Below are positions 26,101 to 37,650 of a DNA stretch of 64,000 nucleotides, piece by piece. Position numbers and translations under genes: made by a program. How positions within the stretch are numbered: the stretch's first letter is position 1; every line of letters begins with the position of its first letter. The DNA is from Cymbidium sinense (taxonomy: Eukaryota > Streptophyta > Magnoliopsida > Asparagales > Orchidaceae): the NCBI GenBank assembly GCA_021442155.1, contig CM038217.1, positions 151,411,834 to 151,475,833 of the forward strand, given 5' to 3'. The notes below the pieces were generated by a model. It saw only the letters and a program-made list of their open reading frames with translations. It was not told the origin of the DNA and ran no database searches.

Positions 26101-26508
26101 GAGAGTCAGCTAGCAGCGGACACGATATTGATCTCCGTCGTTCGATCTTAGATCAGACAGTAGAAATGAAACCCACAATGTAAAGGGAGAAATGGATGGA
26201 TCTAATGTGATCTAATCAGAGCCGTCCGTTCCAATCATGCGGAATGGATGGCCCGTGATCCTCCTTTCTGTGAGTGCCAAATAATGGAAGTCGTTTGCCA
26301 TGGATCGCTCGATCTGAGCTCACCCGACCTCATATTCACTCCAAAATCAACCCACACCTTCGCACAAGGGATTCATAAGGATCCAATGGCTAGGATTGGC
26401 TCACATATGAATTTCCTTGAAAAATATCAAACAAAATTTTTCTATATCTACGATTTTGAGAAATTACCTCACTAAAGCTTAAGAACGGTGGTGAGATCGA
26501 TAGAGGTA

Positions 26509-26531
26509 GCTTCGTCTAGTAGAGACGAGGC
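26509..26531. other. conserved 9-bp LTR hairpin (A 3' LTR)
   Basis: GCTTCGTCT and AGACGAGGC around AGTAG, with one imperfect pair; homologue of 41981-42003. Confidence 0.6.
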
Positions 26532-27299
26532 CCTATTGAGAAGCAATCAAACCAATTCCCCTTAGTTTGCTCAGTGGGTCAAGTTCCATCACTGTGGAGC
26601 TTGGTGGTGGTCGAAGTCCTTCCTCTAATGGCTTGGGAGCTTGGGAAATGACTTGTGTCGCTTTGACGATGTGTGTGGAAGGTGTGTATAAGAGGAATTT
26701 GATTTTGGTTGAGGAATGAGCAAGCTTGGATCGGGATTAGCCTCCCCTATTTTAATTTCACACGGGAAGAGGAAATGCTGAAGGTAGGTAGCTCGAGATT
26801 GTTCTGGGGATTACAAGGAGGGTCAAAATTGTGCTAGGAAGCTCTCACGATTCGAATTGACCTATTTTCTGTGCAAATTGTGGGGGTATACCCCTCAGTT
26901 TGCTAAGGTGGATGGACAGGATGGCTTCCCATATTTTAGTCAGCCAACCATTGTCAGAGCGCTGGAGTGGTCGCACTCAAGTCCATGTGGCTTGTATGGA
27001 TTGGGAGAAGCCATGGCAGGAGGCTCCAAGCTTGATTTGGGCAAAATTTCTTTGCTTGGATCCTTTGGTTTTCGATTTGCATGGGAGGTTAGTTAACTCA
27101 CCTCCCTTTGGTTAATGGTAAGTCCTAGCATCTTTTAAAGTGGGCTAGGAGGCTTAGGGATCTCTCATTTGGGTGAGTGAGGGATGCCAAGGTGAAATAA
27201 AGAGTGGACTTTGCCATTTTTGGAAAAATCCCACATGAGGGAGAGGATCCATGGAGGATTTGCATTGGGCTTGGCTCCAAATGGGTTTGGCCTGATTTT

Positions 27300-28250
27300 A
27301 GGTTGACACAAGATGGGTTTGGGTCAGGTTTGATCAACTTCCAATGGGTCATGGGTTGGTTTCATGAGTTTTGGCTTCACTTGGTTAAATGGGTTCGTAT
27401 TGGGTCATGTTGGGTTGGGTTGACCAATTGGTCAGCTTGAGTCAAACCAAGACTTGGGTTAGGTTCAAATGATGATTTTGAGAGTTTTGGTTCAAGTGGT
27501 TTCAATTAATTTGGCTTAGGTTTAATTTTAGCTCATTTGGATTCATATAGGTCAGATGGGGTAAGCTGACCAATTTGACCAAACTGACCAAATTGGATTG
27601 GGTTAGGTGTTTGTTCATGTTTAATTGGTTAATTGAAAATGATTGTAGGCTTTGGTCTGAATCAATTTGGATTTAATTTATATTTTGGCCAATTTGGCCC
27701 TTTAGGTCAATTTTGGCTAGGCTGGGTCAAGTTGACCAATTAGTCAAATTGGGCTCAATTATGGCTTTGGTCAAGTTCAATAATCAATTTGGAATGAACT
27801 TGAGCCATTGGTTACAATCAATTTGGGTTAGAATATGATTTGACCCATTTTGGCCTTTTAGGCTAATTTGGGTCAAGTTGGGTCAAATGATCAATTGGAC
27901 TTGGCTTGACTCAATTGAGGGTCAAGTAATGTTCAATCATTGATCATGAGTTGGTGTGAATCAATGGTTTCAATTAATTTTGTGTGTGGTGTGTTTTGAC
28001 TAGTTTAGGTTTTATTTGGGCTAAAGGTTGACTTAGTCAAAGGATCAAGTTAACTTGGTTTGACCCAATTCAGGGTGATTGATCATCCTAGGGTGATTGT
28101 TGATCATGATATGAGGCTTGGATGGGCTTGGTTCAATCTAATTTGGGTTGGATTAGACCTTGGCTCAAAAAGGTCCTTTAGGCTACTTTGGGTCAAGTGG
28201 ACCTAAATGGGTCAATTGGTTTGGTGTTGGCTTGATTAAAGTTTAGTTGA
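27300..28250. repeat. TTGACC/GGTCAA-dense block (A 3' LTR)
   Basis: Same block as 3060-4150 in reverse complement. The open frames that cross it are short and unlike any protein family I know. Confidence 0.7.
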
Positions 28251-29477
28251 ACTTACACATGAGCCTAGGACTGAAATATAAATTCAACTGCAATCAATTT
28301 AGAGTCAAATGGATTTTAGCTCACTTGAAGTTTCATGTTAAAAGGGCTAACTTGGGCTTGACTTAGGTTGACTTGAGTTTGGTTTGATAATTGTAATTTT
28401 CATTTAAATTTGGATAGATGATTGAAGGAATGATTGATTCAAAGAAAATCCATTGATTTTAGCTTGGTTTAGGTGAATTTTGGTTAAGTTCAAGAAATTG
28501 GCTTAAATGGTATAAATTAGATTTTAGTTTGATTTTGGATTTGGTTTTGGCTATTTGAATTTATATTTCATTTATATTTATGAATATAAATGAAGATATA
28601 AATGATTCATGAGAAAATCACTTGAGTTTGGAGTAATTTGGAAGCAAATTTGACCAAGCTCATGGATGCAGTTCAAAAGGGCTAAGATGGAAATCAATTT
28701 AGTTTGATTTATTTTTGGTCATTGGAAGGTGAGTTTCATTTATATTTATGATTATAAATGAATGAGCAATTGATTTATAAAGAAATAAATTAATTTTGGG
28801 TTGATTTGGGTTAAGATTTGGTTAAGCTTATGGAGGTAGGTCCATATGGCTTAAGAAGGGTTTTGGCTTGATTTGATTTAGTTTGATTTGATTTTGATTA
28901 TTTGAGTATGGATTTCATTTATATTTGTGAATATAAATAAATGAATAATTGATTTATGAAGAAATCAATCAAGTTTGGGATAACTTAGGTGGAAATTTGG
29001 CTAAGTTTATAAGAATGGGTCATATGGCATGGGAAGGAATTTTGGAACTTGGATTTGATTTTTGTATTGAATCATTTGAAGTTGGGGTTGAATTGGAATT
29101 TGATAGTTTGATTGAAGGATTGAATTGATATTTGATAGTTTTGAATTCAATCATAAGGTCCATGGAGAATTCTGAGCTTGAATTTGATCATGGGATTGAT
29201 TATGAGTCTTGGAAATTTGGTTTGGATTTGACATGAATTTGAGGTTTAGTTTGAGAAGGAAAGCATGGATTGGGTTTAGGCCATAGAGTAGTCAAGTATT
29301 CTAAAATCCCTAATGCGTAACCTATTCCTGTGGCTAACCCTTTTAAGTCTCTGGGTTTAGGTTAAGTGTTTACCTAATCACTAGAAGTGTCTTAAGACTA
29401 AGGAGCTCTTAGTGTCTATAAAAGTCCTAGATCTATTATGAGGAGGCTGAAGACTCACTCTAAAAGTGAGGTCAACA

Positions 29478-32053
29478 AAAGGACCCCCCAATAGGTGTGG
29501 TGTAACTGATAAGGCAGACCATATGTATTATCGTTGACCGAGATGATCAACAATGTCCAAAGGATTACAATTGCTAATGTAAATGATCTATCCCTAAACT
29601 CGAGATGTAGATAGAATCATGATCTTAGTGCAATGCAGCTTAACTTATGCCAAGGGCATAGGAGAGGGAGGAGGAATCCGCTAGGGGGATTGAGTATGCG
29701 AACCTTCCACTAAGGAAGTAGGTTCAGGTTATCCATAGAGGATATGGGTTTGAGTTTGATTGCAAATATGATTTAAGGAAAGAAGATCCGCTAGGGATGG
29801 GTGCATGAACCTTATGCTAGGGAAGCAGGTTTAGATTATTCTCTAGGGATAAGAATTTGGTTTGATTTGATGGATTTATATTTTGATCTAGGCTCCACTA
29901 GGGAGAAATTTGATTTGATTTAATTGGTGGGCATCCAATAGGGGATGAGAATTTGATTTGATTTGATGTGGGGCTCCACTGGGGAGAAGATATGATTTGA
30001 TTTAACAGGAGTTGAGAGTATATCTATTGGAGATATGAGCTTGGATCTGCTGGGAATAAGGTGGATTTATTTATGGATTTCTTTGATTTGCTTAGGGAAG
30101 TATTCGCTAGGGATAAGAGGGGATTTAATATATGGACCCTGTTGGTGTGTGATGGATCAATTGAGAAGGGGCTATATCAACCTTGGCCTATCTCAGGTTT
30201 ACAAATCCAAAGGGAAAGTCTACCGGCCACATGGTAGGACTAACCAACATAAGGGGTGCCTTTTAGTGTGCATTGGTCAAGTTAGGAAGAAAGCTTGTAG
30301 ACTTACATCCTCCTAAACATTAAACCACTAGGGTGATCTGCTAGTAACACAATAAATCAAACCCAACCTAAGATGACCACTGAGTGAATGTCGTTGTGGA
30401 CTCATATCAACTCAAAAATAGTCAAGATTAATTTTATTTTTAGTTAAGATAGACCCTATCAGTGTGCGATGGATCCACTAAAAGAGGCTATATCAACCTT
30501 GTCCTATCTTAAATTTATAAATCCAAAGGAAAAGTCTACCGACCACCAGATAGAGCTAACTAACCTAAGGGGTGCCTTTTAGTGTGCAATGGTCAGGTTA
30601 GGAAGAAAGAGTGTAGACTTATATTCTCCTAAAAAAGGAACCACTAGGGTGATCGATTGATAGCACAATAAATTGAACCCGACCTAGGGCTGCCCGTCGG
30701 TGTGCAACGGCTGTGTTGGAGAGAATGCGTAATAGACTTATATCTTCCAAATTAAGGATGACCGCTAGGGTGACCCATTGGTGGCACAACAAGTTGAACC
30801 CGACCTAAGGGCGACTATTAAGAGAGTGTCGTTTGGGACTTATCTCAACTAAAGAGTAGTCAGGTGATTTCTATAGGGAGTTTTGCTGACACTGACCTAA
30901 AGATAGTATGCCTGCTTGGGAAAAGGTACCGCTGGGGGGTATCCTCCTAATCCACAAGAAAAAATAGATATTTTGTTTATATGTTTATGCGAAACCTATT
31001 GGTGTGCGAGGGACTACACTGAGAAGGGGCTTATATCAGCCTAGTCCTATCTCAGACTTACTCAGCCAAGGGAGAATCAGCATATTCATAAGATAAGTTC
31101 TCCAACCACTAGAGTGGCTACTAGGAAAGGGGGACTGTCCAATCCAAGAGTAACCCAGGTAATGTCTAAATGGGGTCACTAAGGATGTGATACAAATAGA
31201 GTCCCACAGGGGAGGTGCCGCTAGGGGCTTTATCATGGACCCTATAAAAGAAAGCTTATAGGTATATGGAGGCCAGCTGCGGAAGAAAGCTTATAGACTT
31301 ACATCTACCATGAGTGGTGTATCCATCGGGTGGGTCGCTGTCAGCATAGCGAGATCCAACCAACCTATGGTGCCCGTCGGTGTGCGATGATCAATCTGAG
31401 GAGAAGGCTTGTAGACTTACATCTCACAGATGAAAATGATCATCGGGCTAGTCTGTCATTGATGGGATAGTTGTTAAGTGGGAAGTCCCGTGTAAGGACT
31501 ATACCCAGACTTGAAGTAGTCAGGAGGAAAAGAGCCACTAGGGGACTTATCCTAAGCCTCAAATATACTCAACCCAGTCAATGCATGATGGCTAGCTCAA
31601 GAAGAAAATGTGTAGACTTAGATCCTCTTAAATAAAGTCAATTTAAGGTAGTTTATTGGCGGTTTAGTAAGGCCTACCAAACTAATGAGGCGCTCGTCAA
31701 TTTGCAATGGTTAAGTTAAGAAGAAAGCTTGTAGACTTACATCCTCTAAAGAAGGAACCACTGGGGTGACAGACAAGGTGGTATCATGTCACCGACCTGA
31801 GAGTAGTGAAAGTGCCACAGGGGGCTTTATCCCACATAAAAGTAGCCCAAGATAAAAGATATGTGTTTGTTTTATGTGGTTGTGTGTAGTTTATGTTTGT
31901 GCTGCATTGACAAAGGATATGCCGCTGCATGGGTTCCTTACACCTACCCTAAACACATCATGGCTGATTCACAAACAAAGATTTTTCCAAAACATGAAGA
32001 GATAGAATTTGATATGAAAAGAAGTTTTATTGATAATTATTTTCAAAAAAAAT
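29478..32053 (-). repeat. element A 3' region with ~315-bp subrepeats
   Basis: About 2.6 kb between the INT stop and the 3' LTR. It has diverged subrepeats with landmarks 'ttggtgtg.gatggatc', 'aaagtctaccg.ccac', 'aagaaagcttgtagactta' and 'aaccactagggtgatc'; starts near 30135 and 30455 are about 320 bp apart, with shorter derivatives near 30700, 30985, 31370, 31590 and 31710. The homologous region of B is 45375-48344. No coding potential is seen; short plus-strand frames are not conserved between A and B. Tandem repeats in the 3' region are a known trait of Tat-lineage elements. The LTR-adjacent sequence (TTGGGGGGTCCTTT on the sense strand) is a weak polypurine-tract candidate. Confidence 0.7.
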
Positions 32054-32900
32054 TTATGGATAGTATTTCTTTAGGTAGAGCCAGGTGATTTGAAGCATCG
32101 AGCGCTCTCCCTTATAATTTATAAGCTGATAAGATCCTCCTTGGCAGGCCTTCTCTATGGAAAAAGGGCCTTTCCAAGTGGGTTCAAACTTGCCTCCCAT
32201 CTTTCAACGGACAACAATTAGTCTCCTTAGAACTAAAATAAGCTTTCCTAGTTGAAAAGTTCTAGGGCAGACCAACTCGTTATGAGCTTGAATCATTTTG
32301 GCATTGTACAACTCGAGGTTCTGGCATGCTCGGAGGCGTCTCTCCTCTAAACCTTCAAGCTCTTTTAACTGTAACTTGGCGTTCTGCTCCGTTGTGATCT
32401 TTCTACCCATAACTCTCCTTAGTGATGGGAGTTGGAGTTCTAATGGTAGAACGGTTTCAGACCCATACAATAAAGAGGAAGGGGTAGATTGAGTTAGAGT
32501 TCTGTATGTGGTACGGTAAGCCCACAAGGCTTTAACTAATTTCTCATGCCACTGTCGCTTATTATCATCGAGTGTCTTCTTTAATATCTGGATGAGAGTT
32601 TTGTTGAAGGCTTCTGCCAAACTATTTTCCCTCAGGTAGTAGATGGTAGAATATCTCCAATTTATGCTATGTCTCCAGGAAAAGCTATTGATTTTAATGC
32701 TCGTGAATGCAGTACCATTATTAGACATAATTCATCGAGGCACCCCAAACCTTTATTTAATATGGTTTCTAAAAACCTAAAGCACATGCTGAGTTGTGAT
32801 CTCTTAGAGTGGGATTGCCTTCGCTCATTTGAAAAAGTAGTAGGCAGCAGCTAGAATGAACTGATGACCCTTAGAAGAAAAAGGATCAATCAGACTAACT
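32054..32900 (-). pseudogene. integrase core and C-terminus, element A (broken)
   Basis: The core begins in the frame at 32728 with MSNNGTAF, where the family has SDNGT: the second catalytic Asp is Asn. The catalytic Glu in LAEAFNK is present. Then follow the usual QWHEKLVKALWAYRTT, TPSSLLYGSE and LEERRLRACQNLELY blocks. A TGA at about 32204 interrupts the frame; beyond it the same frame continues with GGKFEPTWKGPF, GGSYQLINYKG and the terminal LKKYYP with its stop at 32054. Upstream, the first catalytic block reads CWGTDIVS (Asp kept, but the usual Gly-Pro lost) and is followed by further stops. This enzyme would normally insert the cDNA into the genome; this copy cannot. Confidence 0.85.
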
Positions 32901-32926
32901 ATGTCAGTACCCCAACACTTGAATGG

Positions 32927-33852
32927 CTAGGAGGCCAAGATAGGGTGCAGAATGTTGGATGGTTGTTGTAAGATCACATCGTGCAGCTGACATTGGTGGC
33001 ATCTCCTAACTACGTCCATGTAGTATATAATCATCAAAGGCCAGTAGTATTCTAGTCTCTTGATCGTGGCTTTCATCTTTGGGCCAGACTGATGTGCTCT
33101 CCATAAACTTGAGTGTACCTCAGTCATAATCTTATGGGCTTCGTGTTTGTCCAAACAACGTAACCATATATGATCAAAGGACCACCGATACAAGGTGCCA
33201 TCTATAAGAGCATAAGAAAGGGCTCTCTGCTTTACCTGATGTACTAGTGACTTCTCTTGAGGTAGTTTTCTTATATTTAGATAATCCTTGAATGGTTGCC
33301 TCCAATCTGACTCGTCATCCTTTTTGTCCATGGTAACCTCCCCTTTAAGAGAGAGTCTCTCGATGAGTTCAACGTCAACAAGGGATAATGTTTGTCTATT
33401 TTTAACTCTTATTGATATGGACTCATCTTCCAGACATGCAAACTCTTTGGTAAGCTTGGCTAAAGCACCCGCTACAGCATTCTCTCCTCGAGAAATCTTG
33501 TAAATGGTAACCTTTGGGATTTGGGCCAACAACTCCATAGTGTACTTGTGGTAGTGATGAAGCTTTTGCTTTAGAACTTTATAAGACCCAGCGATCTGGT
33601 TGATAACTAACAGAGAATCCCCAAAGATGTTGATATTCTGGATGCATAGCGTAATGGCTAACTCCAGACCGACAATCAGAACCTCATATTCAGCTTCATT
33701 ATTGGTGCATGGACTGGACAGATGATATGAGAATCTCATCACATCATGGTTTGAAGTTAGGAGAACTATTTCTATCCCTGCCATCCCTGGAAGAGTAGAT
33801 CATGATTCTTCTCCCTTTTGAAAGGAAGCTGCACCATCAAAATATATCTCCC
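32927..33852 (-). pseudogene. RNase H and integrase zinc finger, element A
   Basis: The frame opens with YFDGAASF (first catalytic Asp), has a TGA at about 33800, then runs unbroken from 33784 for 285 codons, the longest open frame in the window. RNase H motifs: CTNNEAEYE (catalytic Glu), IFGDSLLV (Asp), and AVAGALAKL, where family members have ADALAKL, so the last catalytic Asp is Gly. The TNNEAEYE form is typical of the archaeal-like RNase H of plant Tat elements. About 90 residues on comes the integrase HHCC finger: EVHSSLWRAHQSG and then RCHQCQ. The frame ends after NILHPILAS at a TAG just before the integrase core. Confidence 0.87.
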
Positions 33853-34244
33853 AGTGGTGAATGCTAATGTCCCCTAAGTTTATGAGTTGTTCATCAGGGA
33901 GGTCATCACTAAGCGGGGAGTCAGCAGGAAGTGTGTGTGCTATTAAGAAATTTGCTAGTGCCTACCCTTTCACCACACGGAGGGGTACAAATAATGTTAA
34001 ACTATGACAAAATCATGGACCAACGTGCCAACCATATAGGTAGTGTTAGCCGTGTCATGAGATATTATAGTGGATTGATCCTAGAGATCAAGTTCCCCTT
34101 ATGTGAAAGTATGTAGTGCTGTAGCTTTGGGGATGCAAAGATTAAAACTAAATAGTGCTTTTCAATAGGTGGATAATTTGCCTCAGTAGAGATTAGATGA
34201 CAACTAAGATAGTAGAGAGCATTCTCTTTTCCTTTGTCGTTGGT

Positions 34245-35148
34245 TTAGGCCAACAAAGCATCATGGGAGTCGTCTAATGCAACAGTATATAGTATGAGCG
34301 GCTTGCCTGGTATAGGGGCTGCTAGAACTAGCGATGTCATCAGGTAGTGCTTGATTCCTTCAAAGGCATGTTGGCACTTGTCATCCCACTTAAACTTGGC
34401 ATCCTTTTGACAAGTGTTGAAAATGGTTGGCATCTTTCTGACAGTTGGAAATGAAGTGTCTCAGTTATGTCAACCGCTCATGAAATGATCTGAGTTGAGT
34501 TAGACTTTTAGAGGGTGACATTTCTAATATCACCTTGATCTTCTTTAGATTGATTTCTATTTCATAGAGTCAGACAATAAACCCAAGGAATTTCCCTGAA
34601 GCTATTTTGAATGCACACTTTAGGGGATTCATTTTATGATTAAATTGTCTTAACCGTTTGAAAACTATTCTCAAGTTAAAGAGATGGTCTTACTTTTCTT
34701 TACTTTTGACTACGAGATCATCAACATAATATTTGACTTGATGATGAATGAGTTCAACAAAGATTCGAGTCATGGCCTGCTGGTAGGTAGCACTAGCATT
34801 TTTAAGGCCAAAAGGCATGACCCTATAACAAAAGATTCTGATCGGGGTTTGAAATGTAGTGTTTCTTTCATCTTCAGGGGCCATCTTTATTTGGTTATAT
34901 CCAAATGAACCATCTATGAAAGAGAAAACTACATCAGATGAGGCAATGTCCACCATCAGTTCTGGTATTTGTAGTGAAAATTCATCTTTTGGACATGCCT
35001 TATTTAGATCCCTAAAATTGACACATATGCGAATTTGACCATTCTTTTTCTTAATTAGGACGACTCTAGAAAACCAGGCAGGATATTTTTCTTCCCTGAT
35101 GAAGCCAACATCGATTAGTTTCTTGACTTCAGAAATGACCTGTTGTTA
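34245..35148 (-). pseudogene. reverse transcriptase, element A (broken)
   Basis: An open stretch of about 152 codons from 35145 to 34690 includes VGFIREEKYPAW, KKKNGQIRICVNFRDLNKA, PELMVDIASS, FIDGSFGYNQI, VMPFGLKNASATYQ and the catalytic YVDDLVVKSK. This covers fingers and palm of a gypsy RT with the YVDD box intact. A TAA near 35147 precedes it and a stop follows the YVDD block. The connection domain continues with stops, recognisable near 34433 as MPTIFNTCQKDAKFKWDD and HAFEGIK. Compared with B (50790-51218) the aligned YVDD-proximal region is roughly 80% identical by eye. Confidence 0.88.
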
Positions 35149-35376
35149 AATATCTAATCACATGCTTCTAGGAGCTTGCTTGATAGGATTAACACTAGGC
35201 TCTATTAATAATTTGTGGACTACTACGTCAGGAGATAAATTGGGCATCTCTTCGTAACATGATATGAAGTAATCCTTAAACTTAATCAATAGCCTAACTA
35301 AGTCATTGGTTTCCGTATCACTCAATAAAGAACTCATGCATGTTGGACATAGATCATCTTCAGTTCCTAAGTTGAT

Positions 35377-36214
35377 TTATTTGAGCTCGTCGATAGTTGA
35401 TCTGATCTCCTCTTTGAACTCTGGTGGTGTATCTTTGAATTCAAAGTCATTTGGATCATCTGAAGTTTCTAAACATACCTTCTCATATGAGTTAACATGA
35501 TTTGAAAAGAACCTATCGGATTCCAAATGATTGGTGATGACTATGCAATGATCGTCATCATCGACTGGACCCACTATACCAAATCTTAGTCCTGGTCTTG
35601 ATTGAGGATGTCTGCTTTGGTTGACCCATAACCTTTTGAAGTAGTCTGACCTGTATTTAGACCAAGTATGTGGGATTAATCCCTTCTTTGCTAGGTTAAA
35701 ACACAAGGCGAGTACTAAACAATAGGAAATTATATTAAATATTTATATGAATCATCCTCAAGTTCTACATTAGCTTCCTGACTTGAAGATGATGCTCCTA
35801 AAAAAATCTCTGGGTCTTCCTATCTATGGATGACTTAGGGGCTTCCTTAACTACCAAACCCTCAACTTTTTGTGAAGAAAGTGGGGTTAGAGCTAAGGTT
35901 CCCAACTGATACCTGACTGTTTCATATGCAGACTAGGATATATTTATGCTTTGCTTTGGAGCCTAGTCTTCATCACTATCCTGCTCAAGCTTCACCTCAA
36001 AAGGGATCTGCTACTGAGAAGAGCTGGCTAGTGTGCTAACCACATAAAACTCATCCTCTGAACTAGATTCTAAGTCTATGTGGATAGCAGGTGTACTTCT
36101 GGTGGCTGGCACATTTCTTCTATTGGGTGGCCAATAGGGAGGTTTTCCACCACGGGGGATGCCTCTGATCTGTCCTCTATCTTTGCCCAGTGGAGGTCGG
36201 GTCATCCTACCCAT
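35377..36214 (-). pseudogene. PR-RT linker region, element A
   Basis: Two open pieces lie between protease and RT. The one at 36011-36214 reads MGRMTRPPLGKDRG... and ends in an acidic ESSSEDEF stretch. The one at 35377-35706 includes SRPGLRFGIVGPVDDDDHCI and LETSDDPNDFEFKD. Both have counterparts in B (52140-52320 and 51381-51578), so they are part of the ancestral polyprotein. I do not recognise a catalytic domain; the segment is probably a family-specific linker. Stops separate the pieces. Confidence 0.7.
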
Positions 36215-36288
36215 ATGTTCGAATAGAGTAACGAACTGTGGGTGAATCTAATGTCAGGCTCTATATCTTCCCCTGAGTCCATGTCCCG

Positions 36289-36360
36289 CTCTCTTTTATT
36301 TTCTTTTTCTTTTTCATTTTCTATTTCTTTTTCTTTTTATTTTCTTTCCTTTTTTTTCCC
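36289..36360 (-). other. internal polypurine (K/E-rich) tract, element A
   Basis: About 70 bp that are almost purely purine on the sense strand. The homologous place in B (about 52361-52470) is similar. It could encode a Lys/Glu-rich hinge or act as an internal polypurine tract; the sequence alone does not decide. Confidence 0.5.
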
Positions 36361-36508
36361 TCATGGGGATCTTGACTAGATCTGCAAGAATAGATTTGTT
36401 AGTTTTGTGGGAGAAAATAGGCTACATCCTTATATATCTTGACCTCATGAACTGTGAATGGTTTGAGATCTCCTTTAATGCAGTATTCAATTCCACCTCT
36501 TATGAACT

Positions 36509-37102
36509 TCATACACTGATGTAGAAGAATGGAACTATGTTATTTTCACATATCCATGGTCTCCTAAGCAAACCATTGAAAGATGTATCCGAGTCTATGA
36601 TATGAAACTTGGCTTTAGTCTTCCAATTATCTATCTCCAATGGCAATACTATGGAGCCCAAGGCCCTCTCGCCTTGTTCTTTGAATCCTCTCAAAACTAT
36701 CCTCTCTTTTCGAGTTTGGAGATGTCGATCCTCAAGTAAGCAAAAGTTCTTAGACTCAATAATGTTGACTGATGCACCTTGGTCAGCCAGAACTCTGGAT
36801 AGCCTATATCTGCCATCGTCCATTGTAATGTAAAGAGGGTAGTTGTGCATGGTCATCCCTAAAAGTAAGACTTCATCACTGAATGTAACTTCTAAGATGT
36901 CTTTTGAGTTGTGTGCCTCCTCTTCAGTAGCGGTCCGCTGAGCTATGCATATCTCTGGATCAAGTAGAGCTTTAATTAGAGATTTCCTCATCTCTTTGGA
37001 TAAGATAAGGGCATCATATATGCTTAACTTTGCTGGTAACTTTTTAAGATATGCTCGGATGTTGTAATCAACTCTAGCATGGTCCTCCACAAGCATATCC
37101 AT
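36509..37102 (-). pseudogene. aspartic protease and gag-PR connector, element A
   Basis: An intact 197-codon frame. Its first half (LKKLPAKLSIYDALILSKEMRKS) is a gag-PR connector shared with B; its second half is a retropepsin-like domain with active site VLADQGASVNI, then RIVLRGF, GSIVLPLEI and FHIIDSDTSFNGLLRRPWI. The D-[QA]-G signature and the ILGRPWI-like C-terminal block are typical for plant gypsy protease, which cleaves the polyprotein; here the usual Gly before RPWI is Arg. It is the best preserved enzyme domain in the window, but it sits in an element lacking gag and PBS, so it is listed as a pseudogene. Confidence 0.85.
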
Positions 37103-37114
37103 AAGTGGAGCATC

Positions 37115-37372
37115 TTATGGAGGGGTTATGTACTCATTTAAACTAATGACTTGTTTACCCTTATCTTGAGGTGCTACCCTAGGAGGAAGAACTTTGCCAC
37201 TGCATAGGTTGACTTCAATGAATTCTTGGAATGAAGAACTTGTGAAAAGTTTTACCTTCTCATTAGATGTACCTATAGCTTCTCCTATGGGATCCTGTGG
37301 TGATAAATTATTATAAGGCAACCTCTTTTCAAATTTGTGGGGAGGAAAAAAAAGAGGAACGCTTACAAAAAT
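37115..37372 (-). pseudogene. gag C-terminal fragment, element A
   Basis: Encodes LPYNNLSPQDPIGEAIG and EVNLCSGKVLPPRVAPQDKGKQV, matching PIGEAVGE and EVNLHSGKVLPPKAAPQDREKQV of element B (53140-53583). Beyond about 37330 the similarity to B fades, and LTR sequence begins at 37379. This marks where the 5' part of the element is cut off. Confidence 0.75.
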
Positions 37373-37597
37373 TCATCTTGGTAAGATGCCACCGATTCCG
37401 ATGTACATATATTGGTATACATCGCCGAGGTATAATTATATATCTCGGAAGATAGAAGTCACTACCCTTTAATGGAACCAATCACCTCAATAAGGACTCT
37501 TAAGGATGATGGTTCTGCATATGTACCAGAGATTCTTCCCCTACTTTACATGGAAAAGTAAAGCAGGGTTTATTTTAAATCGGGTTCTTTAAGTTCC

Positions 37598-37650
37598 CTA
37601 CAGGGGCAAGCCCCCATAGTTAATTACATCTAAGGGACGGGATCCCTTAG
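37598..37650. other. twin hairpins near LTR 3' end (middle LTR)
   Basis: First: a GGGG/CCCC-based hairpin around CAAG (37598-37619). Second: CTAAGGGA and TCCCTTAG around CGGGA (37630-37650). Arm sequences differ from the homologous hairpins at 59920-59943 and 5937-5959 but remain complementary. Confidence 0.6.

Larger units (their letters stand above)
25233..29477 (-). mobile_element. 3' LTR of element A, 5' half (interrupted)
   Basis: Continuation of the LTR at 13245-17130 beyond the nested solo LTR. It begins 'aggttattgaacacctaaag' and ends 'gaggtcaaca' at 29477, which in element orientation is the TGTTGACC start of the LTR. Contents: AT-rich tract, GC-rich block (26015-26100), conserved hairpin (26509-26531), TTGACC block (27300-28250), AT-rich units with 'tttatatttatgaatataaatga' (28550-29000) and terminal block. 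Together the two parts total 8.13 kb. It directly abuts the internal region of element A at 29478, identifying it as the 3' LTR of A. Confidence 0.88.
29478..37378 (-). mobile_element. element A internal region (Tat-like gypsy, 5'-truncated)
   Basis: On the minus strand it reads mid-gag fragment (37321), protease (36.5-37.1 kb), linker, RT (34.2-35.1 kb), RNase H plus INT zinc finger (32.9-33.85 kb), INT core and C-terminus (ending LKKYYP at 32054), then a repetitive 3' region to the LTR. This Ty3/gypsy order is clear. Compared with element B, everything upstream of about 53490 is missing: PBS, leader, ORF1, gag capsid and zinc knuckle. Sequence homologous to the LTR begins at about 37379-37415. 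Every domain carries stops or frameshifts, so this copy is defective. Confidence 0.9.

Noticed and set aside
26248..27440. Cluster of overlapping frames of 70-80 codons
   Set aside because: Same LTR region as above; frames are open because the GC-rich U3 block has few stops. Not conserved between copies.
30035..30316. 93-codon plus-strand frame
   Set aside because: Lies in the 3' subrepeats of element A, antisense to the element, and is not maintained in element B.
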